This document shows, piece by piece, positions 42,981-50,312 of a stretch of DNA of 50,312 nt. The notes beneath the pieces are model-generated. The model did no database searches. It was not told the DNA's origin and saw only the letters and a list, made by a program, of their open reading frames with translations. Source of the DNA: Bacteroidetes bacterium 46-16 (GTDB lineage Bacteria; Bacteroidota; Bacteroidia; Chitinophagales; Chitinophagaceae); NCBI GenBank assembly GCA_001897835.1, contig MKUN01000043.1:1-50312 (forward strand), written 5' to 3'. The stretch's first letter is position 1. Every line of letters begins with the position of its first letter. The position numbers were made by a program, and so were the translations under genes.

Positions 42981-43436
42981 ATGCACGATACCGTATTCAA
43001 TAAGCAATTGCCCCTCGCCATCGGTTGTGATCATGCGGGTTATGAGCTGAAAGAAACACTCAAAAAAGCTCTTGCCGATGCAGGCTGGCAGATAGATGAT
43101 AAAGGCACCTTTAGTAAAGACAGTGTTGATTATCCCGACTTTGCACACCCCGTTGCAGAGATGGTGGCCAGTGGTGCAGCCTCTGTGGGAATATTGATCT
43201 GCGGCAGCGCCATCGGTGTGTCTATAACTGCCAACAGGCATAAAGGAGTACGCGCAGCCGTATGCTGGAATGAAGAAGTTGCGGCATTGTCGCGCCAGCA
43301 TAACAATGCCAATATCATTTGCCTGCCCGCACGCTTTATATCTGCTGAGCAGGCGCAGCAATTTGTAGCTGTTTTTCTCTCCACCCAATTTGAAGGCGGC
43401 CGCCATGAAAGAAGGGTAGAGAAAATGGAGTGCTAA
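42981..43436 (+). CDS. rpiB: Ribose-5-phosphate isomerase B
   Basis: This 151-residue protein of the RpiB/LacAB family contains IGCDHAGYELKETLKKAL, VDYPDFAHPVAEMV and CGSAIGVSITANRHKGVRAA with the active-site Cys. It interconverts ribose-5-phosphate and ribulose-5-phosphate. The ATG at 42981 is chosen over an in-frame start inside tatC (42921), since conserved sequence starts only here. Confidence 0.93.
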   Translation: MHDTVFNKQLPLAIGCDHAGYELKETLKKALADAGWQIDDKGTFSKDSVDYPDFAHPVAEMVASGAASVGILICGSAIGVSITANRHKGVRAAVCWNEEVAALSRQHNNANIICLPARFISAEQAQQFVAVFLSTQFEGGRHERRVEKMEC

Positions 43437-43448
43437 AGCCTTTGGTCG

Positions 43449-44441
43449 TTAATTTATCCAGCCCTGGTTGTGTAGATACTTGGCTATCTGTACGGCATTG
43501 GTGGCAGCACCTTTGCGCAGGTTGTCGGCCACTATCCAGCAATTGAGTGTATTGGCCTGTGAATAATCTCTTCGTATCCTGCCCACGAACACTTCGTCTT
43601 TCCCTTCGGCATCCAGTGGCATGGGGTAGGCATTCATAGCAGGGTTATCCACCACGATGATCCCCGATGTGTTCGATAGCATTTCGCGCACCACGTTCTC
43701 ATCAAAATCCCGTGTCATCTGTATGTTCACGCTTTCACTGTGGCCGCCTATTACAGGCACGCGTACCGTAGTAGCTGTTACCTTGATATTGTCATCGCCC
43801 ATTATCTTGCAGGTCTCGTTCACCATTTTCATCTCCTCCTTTGTATAGCCATTGTCGAGGAAGCTGTCGATGTGTGGCAAAACATTTAGGTCGATGGGGT
43901 GGGGATATACACCAAAGCCCTTGCCGCCTGCCCGCTCATCCATCATTTCTTTTACCGCTTTCTGCCCCGTGCCCGTTACCGACTGGTAGGTGCTTACCAC
44001 TACGCGCTCTATGATGTAATGCTTATGCAGCGGCTGCAACACCATCACCATTTGTATGGTAGAGCAGTTAGGGTTGGCAATGATAAGATCGTCTTTGGTA
44101 AGTACATGCCCGTTCACCTCGGGTACGATGAGTTTCTTATCGGGGTGCATGCGCCATGCTGAAGAATTGTCAACTACGTAACAACCGGCCTCCGCAAAGC
44201 GCGGGGCCAGCTCGAGCGATACGGAACCGCCTGCGGAGAACAGGGCGAGTGCCGGCTTTTTCGCCAGGGCCTCATCAACCGTAAGCACGGTATATTCCGT
44301 GTTTTTAAAAACAACTTTATTGCCTGCCGAGCGCTCGGAGGCTACAGGGATCAGTTCGGTTACGGGAAAATTCCTTTCTTCAAGAATACGCAACATGGTA
44401 CTGCCTACCAGCCCTGTTGCACCTACTACTGCTACTTTCAT
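43449..44441 (-). CDS. asd: Aspartate-semialdehyde dehydrogenase
   Basis: This 330-residue enzyme has an NADP-binding start VAVVGATGLVGSTMLRILEE, the active-site Cys in IIANPNCSTIQMVMVLQPLH, and the conserved GGHSESV. It reduces aspartyl-4-phosphate to aspartate semialdehyde for lysine, diaminopimelate, threonine and methionine synthesis. It is convergent with rpiB, 12 bases apart. A TACTTTTG -7 box lies upstream at 44461-44468. Confidence 0.97.
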   Translation of the reverse strand: MKVAVVGATGLVGSTMLRILEERNFPVTELIPVASERSAGNKVVFKNTEYTVLTVDEALAKKPALALFSAGGSVSLELAPRFAEAGCYVVDNSSAWRMHPDKKLIVPEVNGHVLTKDDLIIANPNCSTIQMVMVLQPLHKHYIIERVVVSTYQSVTGTGQKAVKEMMDERAGGKGFGVYPHPIDLNVLPHIDSFLDNGYTKEEMKMVNETCKIMGDDNIKVTATTVRVPVIGGHSESVNIQMTRDFDENVVREMLSNTSGIIVVDNPAMNAYPMPLDAEGKDEVFVGRIRRDYSQANTLNCWIVADNLRKGAATNAVQIAKYLHNQGWIN

Positions 44442-44460
44442 TTAGGTGACGATTTCGCCG

Positions 44461-44468
44461 CAAAAGTA
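44461..44468 (-). promoter_or_regulatory. -7 box of asd
   Basis: The minus strand reads TACTTTTG, 19 bases before the start codon. A TTG lies 24 bases further upstream, slightly too far for the usual spacing. Confidence 0.55.
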
Positions 44469-44499
44469 GCGAAAGCATATCTAAAATGTATGCAAGCCG

Positions 44500-46191
44500 T
44501 TACAGCCTGTACATTACTTTGAAATATTGCAGGGTGCTGCCATGCTTCACCTGTAAAAGATACATGCCGGGGGCAATGCCGCTAAGTTGCATTTGCATAC
44601 CCCTACTGATATTGTTTACCGGTACATTTATCTTTTGTCCGCTAAGACTGAAAAGGCTGACGGAAGCATCGCCGATATTCACAGGTACCTGTATGTTCAG
44701 CAGATCGTGTGCAGGGTTAGGGTATATGCTGATGCCTGCACCGGATTGCTCCGTATTACCGATGCCATTGATAGGTATGCTGAGCTTGGCCACAAAGATA
44801 TCTGCACTGCCGTTTATGGCATGGTTCTCGGCAGTGTCGTTGCCAAAGAACATATACTGCCCTGCAAAATCGCCGCCTATGTACATATCGCCAACACCAT
44901 GCACGCTGCAGGAAAGTGCCCGGTCGTTAAGGGGGCCACCCGCGGTTTTGGCAAAGAAGCTCTGCCACTGGTCGTTAAAGCCGATGCTGAAAATGTCGGT
45001 GCTGCCATCGGTCATGTAATTATGCAGGGTGAAGGTATCGATGCTCAGCGAATCGCTGGAATAATAGCCGGTAAGGAATATGCGTCCACCCACATTCTGA
45101 TCGACAGTTACGCCTGCTATCTCGTCTTTATCGCCGCCTGCACGCATGGCATGTTTCAAATTGCCGCTGCTGTCGTATTGCAGCAGGAATACATCGAGCG
45201 TATTGCTGTTGACATTGCTAAGCGTAGCCGTATCGAACTGTACGGTGGGGCCTGTAAAACTGCCGGAAACAAATACGTCTTCGGCAGGGTCTATCGCGGC
45301 GGCCACCCAGTTGCCGTTTCGCCCTGTATTGCCTATCGACTTACGTGCCCATAGTGCATTGCCACTGGTATCGTATTTCACGATAAAAGTATTCAGGTTG
45401 CTGTTGGCATTATTGAGTGTAAGCGGGCTGAATGTGGCAACCGGGCTGGAGAAATATCCTGTTACATATACATCGCCTGCGCCGCTGCTGCCGATGCTTA
45501 TGCTGTTTGCACCGTCGAGGCCGCTGCCGCCTGCACCTTTGGCCCATACTGCATTGCCACTGTTGTCATACTTCACCAGGAACATATCAAAAGTATCGAG
45601 GCCGAAATTATTGACCGTTGCAGTACCAAAGCCGATGCTTGTGCCTTTGTATTCGCCGGCCACGTAGCAATTGCCCCACACATCGGCAGCTACCGATAGC
45701 GCGCTGGAGCTATTGGTCTCAGTGGCATTTTTGGCCCATACCACATTGCCGCTGTTATCATACTTTACGATGAACATGCCACCGTTGGTAGCGCTGGTAA
45801 GTGTAACCGTATCGAAAGTGATGGAAGGGCCTGTGTAAGTGCCTGCTACAAAGACACCGCTGCCCATAGGGTCGAGGGCGACGGCCATTGCCCTGCTGTC
45901 GTTGCAGGCCGATGAACTGCGGGCCCATATTACATTGCCCAGGTAGTTATAGCGCGCCACGAACATATTGCGTGTGCCGGTAAGTGGCAGGGTAAAGACA
46001 CCAAAGCTGGCAGTAGTGCTTTTAAAATTGCCAATGACATACGTATTGCCCACAAGATCGCTCACCGACTGGCCACCAAGTTCTTCGGCAGCGGTGCCAC
46101 CGCCTGCTCTTTCCCATTCCCAGTCCCAGGTCTGCGCTTTGCTGTTTGGGGCCATCAACAGTAAAACAGCCAATAAATAGAGGTATTTCAT
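44500..46191 (-). CDS. Exported SBBP-like beta-propeller protein with T9SS type A tail
   Basis: This 563-residue protein has a signal peptide (MKYLYLLAVLLLMAPNSKAQ). About eight repeated units follow with the core FIVKYDNSGNVVWAK / FLVKYDNSGNAVWAKGAGGS, resembling SBBP beta-propeller repeats. The C-terminus is a type A sorting domain (ISIYPNPAHDLLNIQVP to GMYLLQVKHGSTLQYFKVMY), which directs type IX secretion and surface attachment. The molecular role is unknown. Confidence 0.88.
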   Translation of the reverse strand: MKYLYLLAVLLLMAPNSKAQTWDWEWERAGGGTAAEELGGQSVSDLVGNTYVIGNFKSTTASFGVFTLPLTGTRNMFVARYNYLGNVIWARSSSACNDSRAMAVALDPMGSGVFVAGTYTGPSITFDTVTLTSATNGGMFIVKYDNSGNVVWAKNATETNSSSALSVAADVWGNCYVAGEYKGTSIGFGTATVNNFGLDTFDMFLVKYDNSGNAVWAKGAGGSGLDGANSISIGSSGAGDVYVTGYFSSPVATFSPLTLNNANSNLNTFIVKYDTSGNALWARKSIGNTGRNGNWVAAAIDPAEDVFVSGSFTGPTVQFDTATLSNVNSNTLDVFLLQYDSSGNLKHAMRAGGDKDEIAGVTVDQNVGGRIFLTGYYSSDSLSIDTFTLHNYMTDGSTDIFSIGFNDQWQSFFAKTAGGPLNDRALSCSVHGVGDMYIGGDFAGQYMFFGNDTAENHAINGSADIFVAKLSIPINGIGNTEQSGAGISIYPNPAHDLLNIQVPVNIGDASVSLFSLSGQKINVPVNNISRGMQMQLSGIAPGMYLLQVKHGSTLQYFKVMYRL

Positions 46192-46288
46192 ATGCAGTAT
46201 TCCTAATTAAATTTAGCGGAATCCTGCAATTTATCAATAATTAAATTCTATTCTTTTAAAGGCCTGTATTTACCGACATTTGCAGGCT

Positions 46289-48037
46289 ATGAAGAATCTT
46301 GCAGCGCTGAATAAATATTTTGCCAAATATAAATGGCGCTTGCTGCTGGGCCTGCTGTTCGTAACCACTTCCAATATTTTTACCGTTATGCAACCCGACG
46401 TGGTGCGGCAGGTGCTGGACAAGGTGCAGGCCAATATGAAAATGCACCTGCCGGTGAGCAGCCGCTATATCATAGGCAGCGGCCTGCTGCTGCTGGGCCT
46501 GGCAGTGATGCGGGGTATCTTCATGTTCTTTATGCGGCAGACCATCATCGTGATGTCGCGGCACATAGAGTTCGACCAGAAGAATGAGATCTTTAACCAT
46601 TACCAGCACCTGCATACGCATTTTTTTAAAACGCACTTTACCGGTGATATGATGAACCGCCTGTCGGAAGATGTATCGCGGGTGCGGATGTATACGGGCC
46701 CGGCCATTATGTATAGTGCCAACCTTGTGGCACTCACGGTACTTTGCTTCTGGTACATGTTCCGGGTTAATGTGATGCTGACGATATACGTGATCACTCC
46801 CTTGCCATTCCTGGCCCTCTCGGTATACCTGGTGAACAGGCTGATCTATAAAAAGAGCGAAAAGATACAGGCACAGTTGTCGGGACTTACCTCTACTTCG
46901 CAGGAGTCTTATTCAGGCATCCGGGTCATCAAATCATTTGTGCAGGAGCGGAATATGATGCGCTTCTTCAACGATACGTCGGAGGAATACCGGAAGAGCA
47001 GCATCAACCTGTCGCTGACGGAGTCGATATATTTTCCGGCCATCACACTTTTTGTGGGTCTCAGCTTCCTGAGCACGGTATTGATCGGGGGCTACCTTGC
47101 GATAAATGGTAAAGGGGTAACGGTAGGCAACATTGCGCAATTCATTTTGTACATCAACCTGCTGATGTTCCCGATATCGAGCATAGGCTGGGTGGCCTCG
47201 ATGGTGCAGCGTGCCAACGCCTCGCAAAAACGCATCAATGAATTCCTGGACACAGTGCCGGAGCTGCAAAGCCCTGCGAATGCGGTGCAGCATGAGATAA
47301 AAGGCAAGGTGGACCTGCAACAGGTCACCTTTACCTACCCCCATACCGGCATTACTGCGCTGAAAGACCTGGACCTGCATATAAAACCGGGGCAAAGGGT
47401 GGCAATAATCGGCAAAACAGGTTCGGGAAAATCGACCATAGCACATATGCTGCTGCGCATGTATGATGTGCAGGAAGGTGAAGTGCAGGTGGATGATATA
47501 CCTGTGACCCGCTATGATCTGAAAGCCCTGCGCAGGCAAATAGCTTATGCGCCGCAGGAGGCCTTCCTGTTCTCGGACACCGTATTCAACAATATTAAAT
47601 TCGGCAATGACGATGCTACTGAGGCCGAAGTGAAAGAAGCTGCGCGCCTTGCCGACCTGGATAAAGATATAGCCGGATTTGCAAAAGGTTATGATACGGT
47701 GATCGGTGAGCGCGGTGTTATGCTATCGGGCGGGCAGAAGCAACGTATGGTACTGGCCCGCGCACTGCTGAAGAACAGTAATATACTGCTGATGGACGAA
47801 TCGCTATCGGCTGTGGACACACAGACCGAAAAAACAATACTGGATAACCTGCAGGAATACTTAAAAGGCAAGACCACTATAGTCATCACCCACCGGATCT
47901 TTACGAGCTGGCAATTTGACCAGATCATAGTGCTGGACAATGGCAGCATAGCTGAACAGGGCAGCCATGAAGACCTGATGCAACTTGACGGGCAGTACGC
48001 GAAACTATACCAGCACCAGACAGAAACGAGTGATTAA
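46289..48037 (+). CDS. ABC exporter, fused membrane and ATPase domains (MsbA-like)
   Basis: This 582-residue protein has an N-terminal six-helix exporter domain (about 1-310) and a C-terminal ATPase with Walker A IIGKTGSGKS, Q-loop YAPQEAFLF, signature MLSGGQKQRM, Walker B ILLMDESLSAVD and switch His in ITHR. It works as a homodimer or with a partner, exporting lipids or drugs; the substrate cannot be told. The ATG at 46289 is preferred over a TTG at 46280. Confidence 0.92.
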   Translation: MKNLAALNKYFAKYKWRLLLGLLFVTTSNIFTVMQPDVVRQVLDKVQANMKMHLPVSSRYIIGSGLLLLGLAVMRGIFMFFMRQTIIVMSRHIEFDQKNEIFNHYQHLHTHFFKTHFTGDMMNRLSEDVSRVRMYTGPAIMYSANLVALTVLCFWYMFRVNVMLTIYVITPLPFLALSVYLVNRLIYKKSEKIQAQLSGLTSTSQESYSGIRVIKSFVQERNMMRFFNDTSEEYRKSSINLSLTESIYFPAITLFVGLSFLSTVLIGGYLAINGKGVTVGNIAQFILYINLLMFPISSIGWVASMVQRANASQKRINEFLDTVPELQSPANAVQHEIKGKVDLQQVTFTYPHTGITALKDLDLHIKPGQRVAIIGKTGSGKSTIAHMLLRMYDVQEGEVQVDDIPVTRYDLKALRRQIAYAPQEAFLFSDTVFNNIKFGNDDATEAEVKEAARLADLDKDIAGFAKGYDTVIGERGVMLSGGQKQRMVLARALLKNSNILLMDESLSAVDTQTEKTILDNLQEYLKGKTTIVITHRIFTSWQFDQIIVLDNGSIAEQGSHEDLMQLDGQYAKLYQHQTETSD

Positions 48038-48244
48038 TACTTTTTATTAGTTTATTTTAATATTCTATATTCTTTGCAATAAAGTGTTTTATATATTTTT
48101 TGTATAGAAATTCATAAAGAATTTTTGAAAAAGTATATAAATATGGAAAAACAGTTTGTATCTTTCGCTAAGGATAATGATCCTTTCCCGCCATGAGTTA
48201 ATAATAACTTAACATTCGCTAAAATATAAACTAACAGAGATCGT
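48038..48244. other. AT-rich leader region before the large exported protein
   Basis: No gene is seen. TATCTTTC at 48159-48166 is a weak -7-like box; no matching -33 box was found. No clear terminator for the ABC gene is visible. Confidence 0.4.
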
Positions 48245-50312
48245 ATGAAACACCCCTACTTAAAACGTAATTTATTTGCCATGCTGAGGGCGCTGCCGGG
48301 AGGGCGGCCAAAGGCAATAATGAGGCTATTATCACTGATCGTACTATTCAGTGGTATGCAGTATAATGCATGGGCTATTGCAGTTTATATGCAGGACCAT
48401 GATCCATGGGGCCAGACGCAAAATATAACCTGCATGAACAATGTATTTGGTGTGGCCGGATGGACGCAGTATAATTACAGTACGCCAGCAGCAACCATAT
48501 TCAATGGCTCTACCACTTTTGTGATGATGGAGGGCAGTGAGAATAATGATACTTACCTGGAAGCGTATATGCTCGCCAACCAGGCAACCATAGAAAGCTG
48601 GGTAAATAACGGAGGCCGTTTGTTCATCAACGCAGCACCATGGAATGGCGGTAACGAAAACTGGGGTTTTGGTGGTACCGTGTTACAATTTGACAATAAT
48701 ACCTCACTTGCCGCTAACGGCACCACTGCTGTGCCAGGCGACCCTATATTTCTTGGGCCATACACGCCTACTGCTACGTCATTTAGTGGTAATTATTTTG
48801 CACATGCCTGGGTATTGGGAACAGGCCTAACTACGCTTTTGTATGATCCCAACTATGGCGTGGATGCGCATCCACTGATAGCCTATAAAAAGTGGGGGGC
48901 CGGTGTTGTGTTCTTCGGCGGATGTACACAGCCCAATTTTTGGTCTCCTAATACAGAAGGTGTAAACCTGTGGCAAAACATTTTCTCTTATGTAAATACG
49001 ATAAGCCTGTGTTTTAACATAACTGGCTGCCCCGGTGATATTAATGTGGCTCCTGATGCGAATATTTGTGGGGCAGTAGTGAACTTTACGCCGCCCAGCG
49101 GGGTGAATGTTTGTAACGGGGGAGCCCCTGCAGATACCTTCTTTTATACTGGGGGCATAGTGAACTATACGGTGCCTGCGGGTGTGACCACGCTGCACAT
49201 GCGTGCTATAGGCGCACAGGGTGGTAATAATGGCGGCCTTGGCGCAGATATGCAGGGCGACTTTGCGGTAACACCGGGTGATGTGCTGCAAATACTTGTA
49301 GGGCAACAGGGGTTGACCAACTTTACTACATGTTACGTGCATGCAGGTGCAGGTGGTGGTGGCGGTAGCTTTATCGTTACCAGCAGTAATGTGCCCCTGC
49401 TGGTGGCCGGCGGTGGCGGTGGTAATCTTTGTGATATAAATGCAGCGATAGATGCCAGCCTTAGCACTACAGGCAATGATGGTTACAGCCCGGCATACCC
49501 CAACGACTATGGTGTGGGTGGTGTTGGCGGTAATGGCGCTACCAATGCACCTAGTGGCAGTGGTCCTCATGCAGGTAATGGTGGTGGCTTTTTGACCGAT
49601 GGCCAAATTGCTCAATGTGGTGGAGCAGGTGTTTCATTCCTGAGTGGTGGTGCCGGCGGCCTTGGCTGTGGCGGTAATCCTGACATTAACGGTGGCTTTG
49701 GCGGCGGTGCTGGTGGTGGTAACGCCGGCGGCGGTGGCGGTGGCGGCTATTCTGGTGGCGGCGGTTCGTACCATTATCCAGGTAATGGCGGCGGCGGCGG
49801 CTCCTACAACGCAGGCAGCAACCAGGTGAATGCATTGAGTACCGGTACGGGCAATGGTATGGTGATCATAGGCACTGACAACATAACCACAACGCTTATA
49901 GCGGGACTTCCTCCCGGTTCTACCTTCCCGATAGGAACTACTACAGAGACATATCGTATAACAGATACCAGTGGTGATACCTTGTATTGCACCTTCAATG
50001 TAAATGTGGTAGATTCTTTAATGCCAATAATCAGTTGCCCGGCTCCAATAACTACCTGCAACAATGTAGTGACCGGCATAGCACCAACTATGACCGGCAC
50101 CAATGGCTGTAGCAATGTGACTTATATCCTGACGGGTGCAACCAGTGGAAGTGGTGTTGGCGATGCCAGCGGTACCTTCTTTAACCAGGGTGTTACTAAC
50201 GTAAAATATGTAGTGACCAATCTTGGCGGCAATGCGGACAGTTGCAACTTCAATGTGACCATCAGCTCGCCAACGGGCCTGTTGGCCGGTAATACTATAA
50301 CGCCGGAAGCGA
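48245..50312 (+). CDS. Large exported protein with HYR and glycine-rich domains (cut by window edge)
   Basis: The frame from ATG 48245 is open to the window end (689 codons). A long N-terminal signal (LLSLIVLFSGMQYNAWA) is followed by a domain resembling a class I amidotransferase/ThuA-like fold (TIESWVNNGGRLFINAAPWN, GVVFFGGCTQPNF). From about 49028 an HYR domain begins (CPGDINVAPDANICGAVVNF), is broken by a glycine-rich region (49130-49862; starts TVPAGVTTLHMRAIGAQGG), and resumes at about 49866 (DNITTTLIAGLPPGSTFPIG). Another HYR-like unit follows (SCPAPITTCNNVVTG). It is probably a T9SS-secreted adhesin; the tail is outside the window. Confidence 0.82.
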   Translation, partial: MKHPYLKRNLFAMLRALPGGRPKAIMRLLSLIVLFSGMQYNAWAIAVYMQDHDPWGQTQNITCMNNVFGVAGWTQYNYSTPAATIFNGSTTFVMMEGSENNDTYLEAYMLANQATIESWVNNGGRLFINAAPWNGGNENWGFGGTVLQFDNNTSLAANGTTAVPGDPIFLGPYTPTATSFSGNYFAHAWVLGTGLTTLLYDPNYGVDAHPLIAYKKWGAGVVFFGGCTQPNFWSPNTEGVNLWQNIFSYVNTISLCFNITGCPGDINVAPDANICGAVVNFTPPSGVNVCNGGAPADTFFYTGGIVNYTVPAGVTTLHMRAIGAQGGNNGGLGADMQGDFAVTPGDVLQILVGQQGLTNFTTCYVHAGAGGGGGSFIVTSSNVPLLVAGGGGGNLCDINAAIDASLSTTGNDGYSPAYPNDYGVGGVGGNGATNAPSGSGPHAGNGGGFLTDGQIAQCGGAGVSFLSGGAGGLGCGGNPDINGGFGGGAGGGNAGGGGGGGYSGGGGSYHYPGNGGGGGSYNAGSNQVNALSTGTGNGMVIIGTDNITTTLIAGLPPGSTFPIGTTTETYRITDTSGDTLYCTFNVNVVDSLMPIISCPAPITTCNNVVTGIAPTMTGTNGCSNVTYILTGATSGSGVGDASGTFFNQGVTNVKYVVTNLGGNADSCNFNVTISSPTGLLAGNTITPEA

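Noticed and set aside
48827-49615. A 262-codon minus-strand frame in the last gene
   Set aside because: It is antisense to the plus-strand exported protein, whose frame stays open from 48245 to the window end and shows signal peptide, HYR and Gly-rich domains.

Overview
The window is a piece of a Bacteroidota chromosome, most likely Chitinophagaceae-like. The evidence is a Bacteroidota-type nuo operon with a short NuoG, exported proteins with type IX secretion (T9SS) tail domains, -7 boxes of the form TAnnTTTG, mostly weak Shine-Dalgarno sites, and ECF sigma/anti-sigma pairs. No tRNA, rRNA, CRISPR array, insertion sequence or phage gene was seen. Assignments rest on reading the sequence and motifs only; no database search was run.

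Layout. 1-3.6 kb: start of an RNase Z gene, a STAS-like gene, then clpC. 3.6-11.9 kb: thioredoxin-fold protein, UvrD helicase fused to a RecB-type nuclease, an NtrC-type regulator without a DNA-binding tail, a MORN-like protein, pirin, a frame-broken DUF1003 gene, a small Fe-S protein and a Nudix CoA pyrophosphatase. 11.9-15.9 kb: a large PKD-repeat T9SS protein and a glycosyltransferase. 16.0-31.0 kb: all fourteen complex I genes, nuoA to nuoN, interrupted by three non-subunit insertions: an NTF2-like secreted protein between nuoE and nuoF, an MNT/HEPN toxin-antitoxin pair between nuoG and nuoH, and a second pair between nuoH and nuoI whose HEPN gene is frameshifted. 31.0-33.3 kb: ECF sigma, membrane anti-sigma and beta-barrel operon. 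33.4-38.5 kb: a pseudouridine synthase with a 36-residue tandem repeat, an amidohydrolase, pssA, purS and rsmI, separated by hairpin-rich repeats. 38.5-40.3 kb: a second repeat array, two paralogous small lipoproteins and an AT-rich palindromic region. 40.3-43.4 kb: a second ECF sigma factor followed by an anti-sigma-like protein fused to a trypsin-like protease, then tatC and rpiB. 43.4-50.3 kb: asd, a T9SS type A protein, an ABC exporter, and the start of a large exported protein whose HYR domain is split by a glycine-rich domain.

How the parts work together. The nuo genes would build a proton-pumping NADH:quinone oxidoreductase. The toxin-antitoxin genes abut or overlap subunit genes (nuoG stop and mnt1 start share one base; the hepT2 stop touches the nuoI start), so they are probably co-expressed with complex I. 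A TAnnTTTG box just before nuoH suggests that the 3' half of the operon can also be transcribed separately. The two ECF loci look like envelope-sensing switches; in the second, the membrane anti-sigma-like protein carries its own periplasmic protease.

The most unusual points are the double MNT/HEPN insertion around nuoH, the anti-sigma/protease fusion, the twin-hairpin repeat family at two loci, and the nested HYR/glycine-rich architecture.
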